From NCBI RefSeq assembly GCF_001589285.1, contig NZ_JEMA01000455.1, positions 1 through 38,604 of the forward strand: a stretch of DNA of 38,604 nt, given 5' to 3'. The notes beneath the pieces were generated by a model that saw only the letters and a list, made by a program, of their open reading frames with translations, searched no databases and was not told the DNA's origin. Both the position numbers and the translations under genes were made by a program. Positions 1 to 7,100 of the stretch are shown here, in pieces. This DNA is from Sorangium cellulosum (GTDB lineage Bacteria > Myxococcota_A > Polyangia > Polyangiales > Polyangiaceae). Position 1 is the stretch's first letter. Every line of letters starts with the position of its first letter.

Positions 1-470
1 TTGAAGCGGAGATCGAAGAAGCGGAGGAGCGCTTGCCGGTGCAGGGCGGCCTCGGCGGCCGGCCCCTTGAACATCGCGATGGCCCGCTCCTGGCGCTGCT
101 GCACGGCTTGCCAGCGCGATTGCGTGACGCGCAGGAGCTCGATCTTGTCGCGGAGCGCGCGGATCTCCTCGCGGGTCAGCGCGGGCTCGTCCTCGGGAAA
201 GGGGGTGCGGACGAGATCGGCCGCGTCGCGCTCGGCGGCGAGCTGGATGCGGCTCGACCAGATGACGCGCCGAGCGAGCTTGCCGGGGAAAATCACGGTG
301 TCGTCGCCCAGCGACTCGGCCTCTCGGAGGAGCTCGGCCTCGCGGGCGGCGCTCAGCGCGTACGCTGCTGCGCCCGCCGAGGAGCGAGGCGCGCCCCGCG
401 TCTCGCGCGACGCGCGCTTCGTTGCGGCCTTGTCGGTCCTGGGCGACGTGGTGGTGGATGCCTTTGCCAT
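1..470 (-). CDS. hypothetical protein, truncated by window edge
   Basis: An open frame runs on the minus strand from an ATG at 470 off the left end of the window, so only the first 156 residues are visible. The protein opens MAKASTTTSPRTDKAA and has a basic, Ala/Thr/Ser-rich tail of about 45 residues. A helical, charged region follows with the stretches LREAESLGDDTVIFPGKLA and LTREEIRALRDKIELL. A strong Shine-Dalgarno sequence (AAGGAGG, complement of 483-489) lies 12 nt upstream, which supports this start. The overlapping plus-strand frames have less natural composition and are taken as shadows. I do not recognise the family. The visible part suggests a soluble, mostly helical protein with a disordered N-terminus. 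Confidence 0.6.
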   Translation of the reverse strand, partial: MAKASTTTSPRTDKAATKRASRETRGAPRSSAGAAAYALSAAREAELLREAESLGDDTVIFPGKLARRVIWSSRIQLAAERDAADLVRTPFPEDEPALTREEIRALRDKIELLRVTQSRWQAVQQRQERAIAMFKGPAAEAALHRQALLRFFDLRF

Positions 471-739
471 GGTAAAAATGCGCCTCCTTGTCGGGGCCAG
501 CGCCCCTCGGAATGAGGGGCCGGAGGATCAGCGAGGGTATCGGCGAACAAGGTATTGGCCAGAGGAGAGCACGAGTCGGTCGCGTCGCGGAGGCGCTCGG
601 GCCGAGGGCTGGGAGAGGCGGTGTGCCGCGGCTCGAATCGAGGGGGGCGGCGTGGCCGGCGCCGCGGTCAGCAGAGGTGGTGCACGAAAGAAAAGAGAGT
701 TGCGCCGCGACAACAAAAGGCGCGCGAGACGGGGCCGGG

Positions 740-979
740 GCTGCACAGGAGACCCATCGGGCCTGCGCAGGAGCCAGAGGATGGCGACGAAGGACACCCA
801 CGGGGGCGCGCAGGAGGGTCGCGAGGGCCGCGCAGGACGGGGGCCAGTGTAGCGCAGGACACCAACGTGGGGTGCGCAGGAGGGCGCCCAGGCCGCGCAG
901 GAGGGCCTGCGGGGCTGCGCAGGAGACCCACCGGGGCCGCACAGGAGGGCGCCGGGGCTTGTCCAGGAGGGCCAATGGG
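740..979. repeat. degenerate 22-bp tandem repeat array, copy 1
   Basis: About eleven consecutive units of 21-22 bp start near 740, 762, 784, 805, 827, 849, 871, 892, 914, 936 and 958. Each has a core close to CTGCGCAG (a perfect 8-bp palindrome), then GGA and a variable G/C-rich half. The array ends with GGCCAATGGGC and then TTTGCCCTAG (981-990). The reverse complement of that last motif flanks the second array at 8775-8950. No convincing gene covers the array. The rest of the gap from 471 to 1082 shows only the Shine-Dalgarno of the leftward gene. Confidence 0.8.
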
Positions 980-1082
980 CTTTGCCCTAGAAACGCTCGA
1001 TGCCCTGGAACTTCCAAGGGCTGCCCCAAAAGCAGGATAGTAGCTCCTTGACGTGCGTTCAGGTACGGGGTAGAATTTCAGT

Positions 1083-1331
1083 ATGGTGAAGAAGCACACA
1101 TCGTCCCGCAAAGCGACAAAGGCGGCCGAGATCCTTCGGGATCCGAACGCCAGCAAGATTGCCAGGAGCTTGGCTGGTTCGGCCCTCCGGCAGACCGATC
1201 CCAAGGCAGTCACCAGCCCCGAGATGGCCGAGAAGGCGGCGAAGGCGCTGGAGAGCGGCAGCACCAGCAAGGAAACGAAGTCCCTCGCGGGCACTGTCCT
1301 GACGCAAGCGGAGCACTCTGCTCGACGGTGA
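1083..1331 (+). CDS. small conserved basic protein of unknown function
   Basis: This 82-residue protein begins MVKKHTSSRKATKAAEIL and contains two similar halves rich in Ala, Ser, Lys and Thr. Each half carries an ARSLAGSAL or TKSLAGTVL motif, suggesting a duplicated short helical unit. Small proteins with the same pattern (TSSK...A..LSDP..SK..KSLAGSAL) are, from memory, widespread in bacteria and have no known function. The ATG follows an AT-richer stretch (tagaatttcagtATG) without a strong Shine-Dalgarno. The stop codon overlaps a GTG (GTGA at 1328-1331) that opens the frame of the following YfbU-like gene, so the two are probably cotranscribed. Confidence 0.7.
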   Translation: MVKKHTSSRKATKAAEILRDPNASKIARSLAGSALRQTDPKAVTSPEMAEKAAKALESGSTSKETKSLAGTVLTQAEHSARR

Positions 1332-1405
1332 GCCTCGACGGCGAGGCTGTTCACGACGCGTTGCATCAAATCGAACCGTGTATGGGCTTGGCGGATGAAG
1401 CACCA

Positions 1406-1948
1406 ATGGAGAATACTGTGACGAAGCTCACCGATGTGGAACGAGCCTTGCTCATCAACCAGCTCTCGATCCTGAAGCTCCTCGCCCCCAGGGACGCTCG
1501 CTACTACGACGAAAAGATCGAGATCCTCCGTGACGGGTATGAGTTCTTCTACGACGATGTCGTTCAGAACCTCGACACTGTCTCAACCGAAGACTGCAAG
1601 TTCGTGATTCACGTGCTCGACATGTACAGGTGGTTCGACACCTACATCCGCAAGCACTCGAAGGACAAAGAAGTTACCACGCACCATTGGGCGCGCTTCG
1701 CTGGATTCAGCGGAAACGACGAAACCGCGCTGATGGGGTTTACCCGGTTCCTCATCAAGACGCAGGGCAAGTTCGCCGAGCAGATCCCCAACGAGAGTAG
1801 GACAGACGGCTTCAACAGCCACGCCCCGGTCCGAGAGGTCTACGAGCGGATGCTCGCCGTCTACGAAGCGATCGATGACAAGTGGGAGACGGGCCTGAAA
1901 CGCGAGAACGTCTTGTCAGTCTTGGCAGCAGCGAAACGTCGTGGGTAG
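1406..1948 (+). CDS. YfbU family protein
   Basis: The protein matches the YfbU (UPF0304) family along its length. It has an N-terminal LTDVERALLINQLSILKLL segment, a central CKFVIHVLDMYRWFDTYI helix, an FAGFSGNDETALMGFTRFL motif and a C-terminal GFNSHAPVREVYERML motif. The corresponding E. coli protein has about 164 residues; from this start the product has 180, with about 20 extra C-terminal residues. The frame is open back to a GTG at 1328 overlapping the upstream stop and has another ATG at 1383. Family similarity begins only around LTDVER, so the ATG at 1406 is preferred and the true start may be upstream. The family has no firmly established biochemical role. It probably forms a two-gene unit with the preceding small gene. 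Confidence 0.8.
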   Translation: MENTVTKLTDVERALLINQLSILKLLAPRDARYYDEKIEILRDGYEFFYDDVVQNLDTVSTEDCKFVIHVLDMYRWFDTYIRKHSKDKEVTTHHWARFAGFSGNDETALMGFTRFLIKTQGKFAEQIPNESRTDGFNSHAPVREVYERMLAVYEAIDDKWETGLKRENVLSVLAAAKRRG

Positions 1949-2072
1949 GAAAGCCTGACGCTGAGGCGGCCTGCCCGGTCCCGGGATCGGGCGGTCGCCC
2001 CCGTACCGCGCCGTCGATGCAAGTACGAGCCGCAGGGGTGGGGCCCCTGAGAGTCCTTCTGGTTCCGGCTAA

Positions 2073-2240
2073 CTATTTCTTCGTTGCGCGAACCATGGCC
2101 TCCTCTAGTGCTTCGAACGCCTTACGGTACAGATCGGCGGCGTGCTTATCGTCCCCCTTTTGGGCGGCGGACACTGCGGCATTGGCATACTCCTTTGCCC
2201 GTTGACGAAACTTCTCGACCTCGGCGTCCTGGTTGCTCAT
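2073..2240 (-). CDS. small helical protein, hypothetical
   Basis: This is a 55-residue minus-strand frame starting MSNQDAEVEKFRQRAKEYAN and ending in a basic tail. It is strongly amphipathic, with the spacing of one TPR-like helical hairpin (AVSAAQKGDDKHAADLYRKA). Codon use fits the genome. A longer version starting at 2297 adds a low-quality N-terminus rich in Cys and Ser, so the internal ATG at 2240 is preferred. The role is unknown. Confidence 0.5.
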   Translation of the reverse strand: MSNQDAEVEKFRQRAKEYANAAVSAAQKGDDKHAADLYRKAFEALEEAMVRATKK

Positions 2241-2336
2241 GCAGGTAGCGTTACTGCATGACAGGTGGCGCGACAAGACCTGTACGGGCGGCAGCATCTA
2301 CAGTCTGGATGCGGCGCGCCGGTGTAGCCGGGCGGC

Positions 2337-2624
2337 ATGACCCAGACCAGGTACAGAGGCTCCGTCCCGATCAACTTCGTCTTGCGCTGCATCTTCAGAC
2401 TCGACCCGGGGGAGGTGCACGCCGTCATCCGAAGGATCTGGCGCACTCGGTTCGGTCTGCGTCCCGATCCCGGGCCCCCGACGAAGACAATCGTACGAGG
2501 CGATCTAACCGCGGTCGGTGTCAGGCCGGAGGACGAAGCCGCTGTAGAAGCCATGTTCGAGCGCGTCCTGGCCCACAGGAGAAAAGTGCGGGGAGTGGAG
2601 CATGAAACGCCGCCAGAGGAATGA
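2337..2624 (+). CDS. hypothetical protein, doubtful
   Basis: A 95-residue plus-strand frame begins MTQTRYRGSVPINFVLR. It has a mixed basic and hydrophobic first half and an acidic, helical second half (VRPEDEAAVEAMFERVL). It reads more naturally than the opposite-strand frame over 2237-2647, but its 3' end overlaps the minus-strand gene at 2521-2844 by about 100 bp. No clear ribosome binding site is present. The two could converge and overlap, or this frame may be spurious. Confidence 0.35.
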   Translation: MTQTRYRGSVPINFVLRCIFRLDPGEVHAVIRRIWRTRFGLRPDPGPPTKTIVRGDLTAVGVRPEDEAAVEAMFERVLAHRRKVRGVEHETPPEE

Positions 2625-2844
2625 CGTACAGCTCGTCGCAGTCCCACGCCATCTTCAACACCGTCTCAGCGAAGACGTGGACGGGGTCGGTTACGTCGAT
2701 CGCGTAGGCCGACTCCGAGAGCCGCTGCCCGTTGTGCCGCTCGACGAATTCTCGGATTGCCGAACGCCGATCTGCGGCGAGCTTCTCGGCGCTCGCGGTC
2801 TCTTCGTGAGGGTGGATCTCGTACGCGACGAGCAGGACGGGCAT
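2521..2844 (-). CDS. small Cas2/SinR-like protein (tentative)
   Basis: This 107-residue product opens MPVLLVAYEIHPHEETAS. A helix (AIREFVERHNGQRLSESAYAI) and a second strand-like segment DELYVIPLAAF follow. A beta-strand start with a xYEI pattern, then a helix, an ESAYAI strand and a late ...YVIPL strand resembles small ferredoxin-fold Cas2-like 'SinR family' proteins. That assignment is by pattern only; no catalytic Asp is secure and no CRISPR array is nearby. The start has an AGGA element 8-10 nt upstream. It lies 40 bp downstream of the lipoprotein gene on the same strand, so they may be cotranscribed. The C-terminal 30 residues are Arg/Pro-rich and overlap an opposite frame, so the real protein may be shorter or recently extended. 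Confidence 0.5.
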   Translation of the reverse strand: MPVLLVAYEIHPHEETASAEKLAADRRSAIREFVERHNGQRLSESAYAIDVTDPVHVFAETVLKMAWDCDELYVIPLAAFHAPLPALFSCGPGRARTWLLQRLRPPA

Positions 2845-2884
2845 GAGGACGTCCTACCGCTGCTCGAGGCGCGCGGGAAGATCG

Positions 2885-3412
2885 CTACCTCCCCGGGCAG
2901 CAGAAGATGTTGTCGTTCGGGCTCGGTTCGCTGCGCTGCTGGAAGAGGTGACGGCACCCGTCCGCCAGCGCCACCGCCTCGTTCTCGACGTACAGCCCGC
3001 CCTCGTACGTCTTCCGGTACTCCGGCAGGCCCTTCGCCTGGCACTCCCCGTCCGGCTCGTCCCCCCACGACTGCGGGCGGACCTTCTTCCGGAGCGCCGC
3101 CAACCGCGCGGCCTGAGCTTCCTGCTCCGCCTTGGCGGCCTGCTCCCTCTTCTCCGCCCGCTCCTTCTCCAGCTTCGCGTGCGCTGGACCGAGTTCCTGA
3201 AGCTTCGCGGATGCCGCCTCCGCGACCTTGCTCGCCGGGCTCAGCCTGACCGCAGCCGCACACGCGTTCCACGCCTTGTCGATCTCCCCCGCGGCCTGCA
3301 TCGCCTCGCACTCATGGAGGAGCTCCTCCGAACGATCGGGCTTGCAGCCGATCACCCCCGCCGCCGTCGCCATCACCAAGATCCCCCAACCTCGCCGCCG
3401 CCCTGATCCCAT
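2885..3412 (-). CDS. lipoprotein with coiled-coil region
   Basis: The 175-residue protein starts MGSGRRRGWGILVMATAAG, with a basic n-region, a short hydrophobic core and a lipobox ending VIGC, so it is probably a lipidated, membrane-anchored protein. A helical, TPR-like stretch follows (ELLHECEAMQAAGEIDKAWNAC). Next comes a Lys/Glu/Ala coiled coil around residues 75-110 and a C-terminal domain with several Cys. A GGAGG element lies 6 nt before the ATG. Proteins with this layout are common among myxobacterial lipoproteins, with roles mostly unknown. Confidence 0.7.
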   Translation of the reverse strand: MGSGRRRGWGILVMATAAGVIGCKPDRSEELLHECEAMQAAGEIDKAWNACAAAVRLSPASKVAEAASAKLQELGPAHAKLEKERAEKREQAAKAEQEAQAARLAALRKKVRPQSWGDEPDGECQAKGLPEYRKTYEGGLYVENEAVALADGCRHLFQQRSEPSPNDNIFCCPGR

Positions 3413-3500
3413 CCAGCGCCTCCAGCGCGACCCTCAAGAAGCCGCGACTAGTCTTATATGACTCTGTTGGCTCGTCCTCAACGACCGCGATCTCCGGGGC

Positions 3501-3767
3501 GTGGAGCCGGACACCGCCGCGGTCCTGCGAGACCTGGGCAGAAGGATCGCCGAGCTGAGGCGAGCGCGCGGACTCACGCAAGAGAAGGCAGCCGAGCGGC
3601 TCGGAATGCTCGCTCCGAACTACGCTCGCATTGAGCAGGGACGCTTGAACGTCACGGTCGACACGCTCGTGCGTGTCGTGCGGATGCTCGGGGACGGCGT
3701 GACGATCGCCGATCTGTTCGCTCCGCCTGCGGCGACGGAGCAGCGCAGCGGGGAGACCCCGAAGTAG
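3501..3767 (+). CDS. XRE-family HTH regulator
   Basis: An 88-residue protein carries a complete Cro/C1-type helix-turn-helix. The sequence LGRRIAELRRARGLTQEKAA is followed by ERLGMLAPNYARIEQGRLN and then the stabilising helices VTVDTLVRVVRMLG. The C-terminal tail after IADLF is short and unstructured. It starts with GTG at 3501. The protein consists almost only of the DNA-binding domain, as in small antitoxin-type or phage-type regulators, though no toxin partner is adjacent. The nearest downstream gene starts about 415 bp away after an AT-rich hairpin. Confidence 0.8.
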   Translation: MEPDTAAVLRDLGRRIAELRRARGLTQEKAAERLGMLAPNYARIEQGRLNVTVDTLVRVVRMLGDGVTIADLFAPPAATEQRSGETPK

Positions 3768-3832
3768 CCGACGCCTTCCATGGGGCCATGCAGATGTCAA
3801 GAGACCAGAAATCGACCGCGACACCCGGAAGA

Positions 3833-3865
3833 TTTTTGAGCCTTGTTTTGAAGGCTGTACAAAAA
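3833..3865. terminator. bidirectional terminator-like hairpin in an AT-rich island
   Basis: TTTTTG (3833-3838) AGCCTT (3839-3844), a 6-nt loop, then AAGGCT (3851-3856) and CAAAAA (3860-3865) form two nested perfect 6-bp arms with a 3-nt bulge. The T-run on one side and A-run on the other match a bidirectional intrinsic terminator. It lies 65 bp past the XRE stop. It sits in an island of about 60 bp that is much richer in A/T than its surroundings. Confidence 0.5.
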
Positions 3866-3997
3866 GATTAACGATTTTCCGGTTGACCTTCGGTCGATTT
3901 CCTGGTGGATGTAGGCACGATCGGCGGGTAGACGTCTCCCTGCTGGCTGAGCCCAGCTCGTTCGTGACGTCCGTCGAGCCCGCTCGTAAGGCGGAGA

Positions 3998-4024
3998 GGC
4001 CACGGTGTTCGCAGCACCGTGGCC
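3998..4024. repeat. 10-bp perfect inverted repeat
   Basis: GGCCACGGTG (3998-4007) and CACCGTGGCC (4015-4024) are exact reverse complements around a 7-nt loop. No T-run follows. It lies in the non-coding interval between the XRE gene and the next gene, and could be a leader hairpin or a GC-only terminator. Confidence 0.5.
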
Positions 4025-4182
4025 CTCCTCGTCGCATCGCCTCCGGCGTTGTCGACTGCCCCGAGCAGCAACTCCCGGGACGTCACGCGCAGCAACAACA
4101 CGACGTACCCGTCCTCTACACCGGCGCCCGTGCTCTCCGAGTCGCGCGCCGCAGGGCCGGGGTGCGTCCGGAGGTGAACATC

Positions 4183-4602
4183 ATGCCGTACGAGATCTTC
4201 CCCGATGGCCGGGTGCGCGCTGACACGGCCGACGAGATCATCACCCTGTGGTCGAAGCTGAAGAAGCCCTTGAATGAGACCGAGGCCCCCAGGCCGAGCA
4301 GCGCCCAGGACTCCTGGAGCATCCTCATGAAGATGTTGTCCGCCGACTGGTTCGCGTCTCAGCGCCACCTGCTCTCGATCCTGAAGAAGCAGGACGCGCC
4401 GATCGATCGGGACGCGTTCCGGGAAGCGCTCGGGCCGGCGTTCAGGTCCAACAACGTGATCGGTGGGACGATCGCCGGGCTCAAGAAGACCGCCAAGAAG
4501 GCGGGGCTCGACCTGGAGACCATCGTCATCCGCGACGGCGCGACGTATCGCCCCGGTCCGCTCCTTCGTGAGCAGGCTCTTCCGTGGGATGACGTGACGT
4601 AG
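4183..4602 (+). CDS. hypothetical protein, winged-helix-like
   Basis: A 139-residue protein starts MPYEIFPDGRVRADTADEII. The start is set by a near-perfect Shine-Dalgarno (GGAGGTGA) 5 nt upstream, although the frame stays open further back to 3883. The C-terminal half (QRHLLSILKKQDAPIDRDAF, then NVIGGTIAGLKKTAKKAGLD and an ETIVIRDGATYRPGPLL strand pair) looks like a small winged-helix or DNA-binding fold. This is inferred from the helix, helix, beta-hairpin order only. The protein is soluble with no signal peptide. Its small, uncharacterised neighbours suggest an accessory gene. Confidence 0.65.
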   Translation: MPYEIFPDGRVRADTADEIITLWSKLKKPLNETEAPRPSSAQDSWSILMKMLSADWFASQRHLLSILKKQDAPIDRDAFREALGPAFRSNNVIGGTIAGLKKTAKKAGLDLETIVIRDGATYRPGPLLREQALPWDDVT

Positions 4603-4611
4603 GCGGCGCTC

Positions 4612-4782
4612 CTAGCTTTCCGGCTTTCTTCTCGGCTTGTTCCAGTAAGGGCTCTTACATTTCGGGCAGACCTTCGGCTCTTCGCCGGGGGCTGGATCGG
4701 GCGGCTTGGTGCCGTCGGCGGGGAGCTCTTTGCCTCGCGGCACCCACTCATGACCACATCGGAGGCAGCGGAACCCCCACAT
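4612..4782 (-). CDS. small zinc-ribbon protein
   Basis: The 56-residue product begins MWGFRCLRCGHEWVPRGKEL and ends with CPKCKSPYWNKPRRKPES. The two CxxC knuckles (CLRC and CPKC) about 40 residues apart form a rubredoxin-like zinc ribbon. The pattern of a WxFRCxRCGHEW start and a CPKCKSPYW finish is, from memory, shared by many short bacterial proteins of unknown function. An AAGG element lies 5 nt before the ATG. It is divergent from the transposase gene, with about 100 bp between the two starts, and convergent with the preceding gene. Confidence 0.75.
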   Translation of the reverse strand: MWGFRCLRCGHEWVPRGKELPADGTKPPDPAPGEEPKVCPKCKSPYWNKPRRKPES

Positions 4783-4862
4783 CACGACCTTCACGTAGCC
4801 CACGGCGGATCTGTACACCGGCAGGGGCCCCCGAACAAGTAGCCCCTTGACTAGGGTATACT

Positions 4863-4883
4863 TAGTTAGTAATATACTAACTA
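4863..4883. promoter_or_regulatory. 9-bp perfect palindromic operator at transposase start
   Basis: TAGTTAGTA (4863-4871) and TACTAACTA (4875-4883) are exact reverse complements separated by ATA. The right arm ends on the A of the ATG start codon. Two TATACT hexamers (4857-4862 and 4873-4878) overlap it, and a TTGACT lies at 4847-4852. The site is AT-only compared with its GC-rich surroundings. A repressor bound here would block the promoter and the start of the transposase operon; the HTH protein encoded second in the operon is an obvious candidate. No Shine-Dalgarno is visible before the ATG, so the transcript may be leaderless or nearly so. Confidence 0.6.
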
Positions 4884-6115
4884 TGGATGAAGCCCAGGTC
4901 GAAGCGCGCCGCGTTCGTGGGGCTCTGCTCGCCAGGTCGAAGCAGATCAGGGAGCTGAAGCCCGGCTTGTTTGTCGTTCCCTCGCAGTCGCACGGCGGCT
5001 CGTACGTCGTCGATCCCGGGGCGCGGACCTGCACCTGCCCTGATCACGCAACGACGGGGGAGGCGTGCAAGCACGTATGGGCCGTCGAGGTTCGGATGGG
5101 TCGAGTGACGTTGCCAGAGGGAACGACCTTGACCATGCAGACGACCGACAAGCAGAAGTACCAGCAGAATTGGATGGCTTACAACGCCGCGCAGACGACG
5201 GAGAAGGCGCGCTTCGAGATCCTTCTCCGCGATCTGGTCAAGGGGATCGTCCAGCCCGCGCCGAAGAAGACCGGCCGGCCCCGGCTCTCACTGGTGGATG
5301 TGATCTACGCCGCGATCTTGAAGGTCTACTCGACCATGAGCGGGCGCCGGGCGTCGACGGATATCCGCGAGTGCAAGCAGAAGGGCATGATCGAGCACGC
5401 GCCTCATTACAACTCGGTCTTCCGGTACATGGAGGACGCGAGCCTCACGCCCATCCTACGCGGCCTAGTCGAGCGGTCGGCGATGCCTCTCCGCGCCGTG
5501 GAGTCCGATTTCGCGATCGATGGGACGGGGTTCTCCACGTGCAACTTCGTCCGATGGTTTGACGAACGGGGGATGGAGAAGAAGGAGCACGTGTGGGTGA
5601 AGGCGCACGCCATGGTCGGGGTGAAGACGCACGTCATCACCGCGGCCGAGCTGACCCACGGCAACCAGAACGACTCGCCCCTGCTCCCGGTGCTCACCGA
5701 GCGGACGGCGAAGAACTTCACGGTCCGTGAGGTCTCGGCTGACAAGGGTTACCTCTCGTATGCCAACTATGAGGCGATCGAGAAGGTGGGCGCGGTCCCA
5801 TACATCATGTTCAAGGAGAACAGCGCCGGCAACAGCGGGCCCGTGATCTGGAAGAAGTTGTTCCACCTGTACAGCTTCCAGCGTGAAGAGTTTCTCGCGC
5901 ACTACCACAAGCGATCGAATGTCGAGACGGTGTTCTCGCAGGTGAAGCGGAAGTTCGGGCCTTCGGTTCGGTCGAAGTTGGAGACCGCCCAGTTCAACGA
6001 GGTGTACTGCAAGCTCATCGCGCACAACATCGTGATGGTGGTGCATTCGATCCACGAGTTGGGGATCGACCCGAAGTTCTGGACGCCCACGGCGAAAGAA
6101 GGGAGCGCGGCATGA
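4883..6115 (+). CDS. SWIM zinc-finger DDE transposase (IS4/IS5-like)
   Basis: This 410-residue protein joins an N-terminal SWIM zinc finger (C50-x-C52-x9-C62-x-H64) to a DDE_Tnp_1-type transposase core. The three acidic residues appear intact: D213 in AIDGTGF, D287 in SADKGY and E348 in NVETVFSQVKRKFG. The last segment is the typical YREK-like region of IS4/IS5 enzymes. SWIM domains bind DNA or proteins; the fusion suggests a dedicated target or end-recognition module. The ATG at 4883 is preferred over a TTG at 4847 because it directly follows the palindrome. The stop overlaps the next start (ATGA at 6112-6115), which is unusual for a simple insertion sequence. I could not find convincing terminal inverted repeats. 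Confidence 0.85.
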   Translation: MDEAQVEARRVRGALLARSKQIRELKPGLFVVPSQSHGGSYVVDPGARTCTCPDHATTGEACKHVWAVEVRMGRVTLPEGTTLTMQTTDKQKYQQNWMAYNAAQTTEKARFEILLRDLVKGIVQPAPKKTGRPRLSLVDVIYAAILKVYSTMSGRRASTDIRECKQKGMIEHAPHYNSVFRYMEDASLTPILRGLVERSAMPLRAVESDFAIDGTGFSTCNFVRWFDERGMEKKEHVWVKAHAMVGVKTHVITAAELTHGNQNDSPLLPVLTERTAKNFTVREVSADKGYLSYANYEAIEKVGAVPYIMFKENSAGNSGPVIWKKLFHLYSFQREEFLAHYHKRSNVETVFSQVKRKFGPSVRSKLETAQFNEVYCKLIAHNIVMVVHSIHELGIDPKFWTPTAKEGSAA

Positions 6116-6417
6116 AGGACCTCACGAGCCAGGAAGAGGCAAACGTACGGGCCGCCTTGCAGTTCCTTCGTCTCCGCCTCGGCGGATGGGCCTCCCTGGC
6201 GAAGGCGATCGGATTCAAGGAGGCGACGCTCGCTAATGTCGGGAAGAAAGGGAGGAGCGTGAGCGCGAGCATGGCCATGAGGGTCGCCAAGCTCGTCCAT
6301 GTCGGCGTCGATGACCTCCTCACCGGGAAGTTCCCGCCGCCCGGGACATGCCCTTACTGCGGGCACAGTGACCCTTCGAAGACGCCACCCGAGCACGCTA
6401 CCAACGCGCTCGGGTGA
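6112..6417 (+). CDS. HTH protein with C-terminal zinc knuckle
   Basis: A 101-residue protein has a helix-turn-helix-like core (WASLAKAIGFKEATLANVGK followed by SASMAMRVAKLVHVGVDDLL), of the Cro/C1 type used with short DNA sites. The C-terminal CPYCGH (residues 80-85) suggests a metal-binding knuckle. Its start overlaps the transposase stop by 4 bp, so translation is probably coupled. It may be the autoregulator of the operon or an accessory transposition protein. The sigma-like gene follows after 35 bp. Confidence 0.75.
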   Translation: MKDLTSQEEANVRAALQFLRLRLGGWASLAKAIGFKEATLANVGKKGRSVSASMAMRVAKLVHVGVDDLLTGKFPPPGTCPYCGHSDPSKTPPEHATNALG

Positions 6418-6452
6418 CTTGACCGCAACCTCGCTAGGAGAGGTGACGATCC

Positions 6453-7100
6453 ATGGAACGTATACCGCAGTCCCATGCGGTGGGTCAAGCGCCCACCCGT
6501 ACCATCACCCACGCCCGCGCCGTGGCTCTCCTTACGGCGCATCTGACCACCAAGACCGGAGACCCTGTGTCTCGTCGGAGCCGAAGATCGGGGATCTCCT
6601 CATCGCAGCCGTCCGTCGAGGAGATCATCGCTCTTCAGGCGTGGATCGAAGCGAAGATCCGCCGCTGCGGCGTTCGGGAAGCGGACGTGCCCGACGTCCG
6701 ACAGGAGGTACTCGTCGCGGCGCACCGGGCGAGCCAGGCCGGGGACTATCGTCCCGATCCGGCTCAGGATCCTGCCGACGCCTTGAAAGCGTGGCTCTTT
6801 GGGTTCTGCTGGCGACTCGCCTCCCACCATCGCCAGAGGGCATGGGTCCGGCGAGAGATCCCGAGCGGGCTGGACCGATGCTCGGCCGTCGATCCTCGTC
6901 ATCGGCTCGAGGCGCGCTCTGACCTCCTTGCCCTCCGTCATCTCGGCCGGACTGATCGCGCGATGCTCATCGCTCGGGCCGAACGGGATCCAATCACGCA
7001 GCTCGCTTCGGATCGCGGGATGCCCCGTCTTCTCGTAGCGCGCCGGATCCGGCGCTCGAGGAGGATCGTGGACGCGATCATCCGGAAGGGGGCTCGATGA
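6453..7100 (+). CDS. ECF-like sigma-70 family factor
   Basis: The 215-residue protein has a region-2-like segment at about residues 58-135. Its motifs are IEAKIRRCGVREADVPDVRQ, EVLVAAHRA and the helix ALKAWLFGFCWRLASHHRQRA, which fits the core-binding and -10 helices of ECF sigma factors. A weaker region-4-like helical segment lies at 155-210, where the usual HTH is poorly conserved (ITQLASDRGMPRLLVARRIR). The first 50 residues are low-complexity and may reflect a start further in. A good Shine-Dalgarno (GGAGAGGTGA) precedes the ATG at 6453. Its stop overlaps the RadC start by 4 bp (ATGA). Confidence 0.7.
   Translation: MERIPQSHAVGQAPTRTITHARAVALLTAHLTTKTGDPVSRRSRRSGISSSQPSVEEIIALQAWIEAKIRRCGVREADVPDVRQEVLVAAHRASQAGDYRPDPAQDPADALKAWLFGFCWRLASHHRQRAWVRREIPSGLDRCSAVDPRHRLEARSDLLALRHLGRTDRAMLIARAERDPITQLASDRGMPRLLVARRIRRSRRIVDAIIRKGAR

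Noticed and set aside
740..979. CRISPR array
   Set aside because: The period of 22 bp leaves no room for unique spacers, units are near-contiguous repeats, and no cas genes other than a doubtful Cas2-like protein are near.
555..1369. long open frames on both strands across the first repeat array
   Set aside because: They result from a 22-bp repeat of high GC lacking stops. Their products are repetitive Arg/Gly/Ala or Pro/Ala/Ser sequences.
4847..6417. simple insertion sequence with terminal inverted repeats
   Set aside because: No matching inverted ends or target duplication were seen around the transposase and HTH genes. The palindrome at 4863-4883 has no partner downstream.
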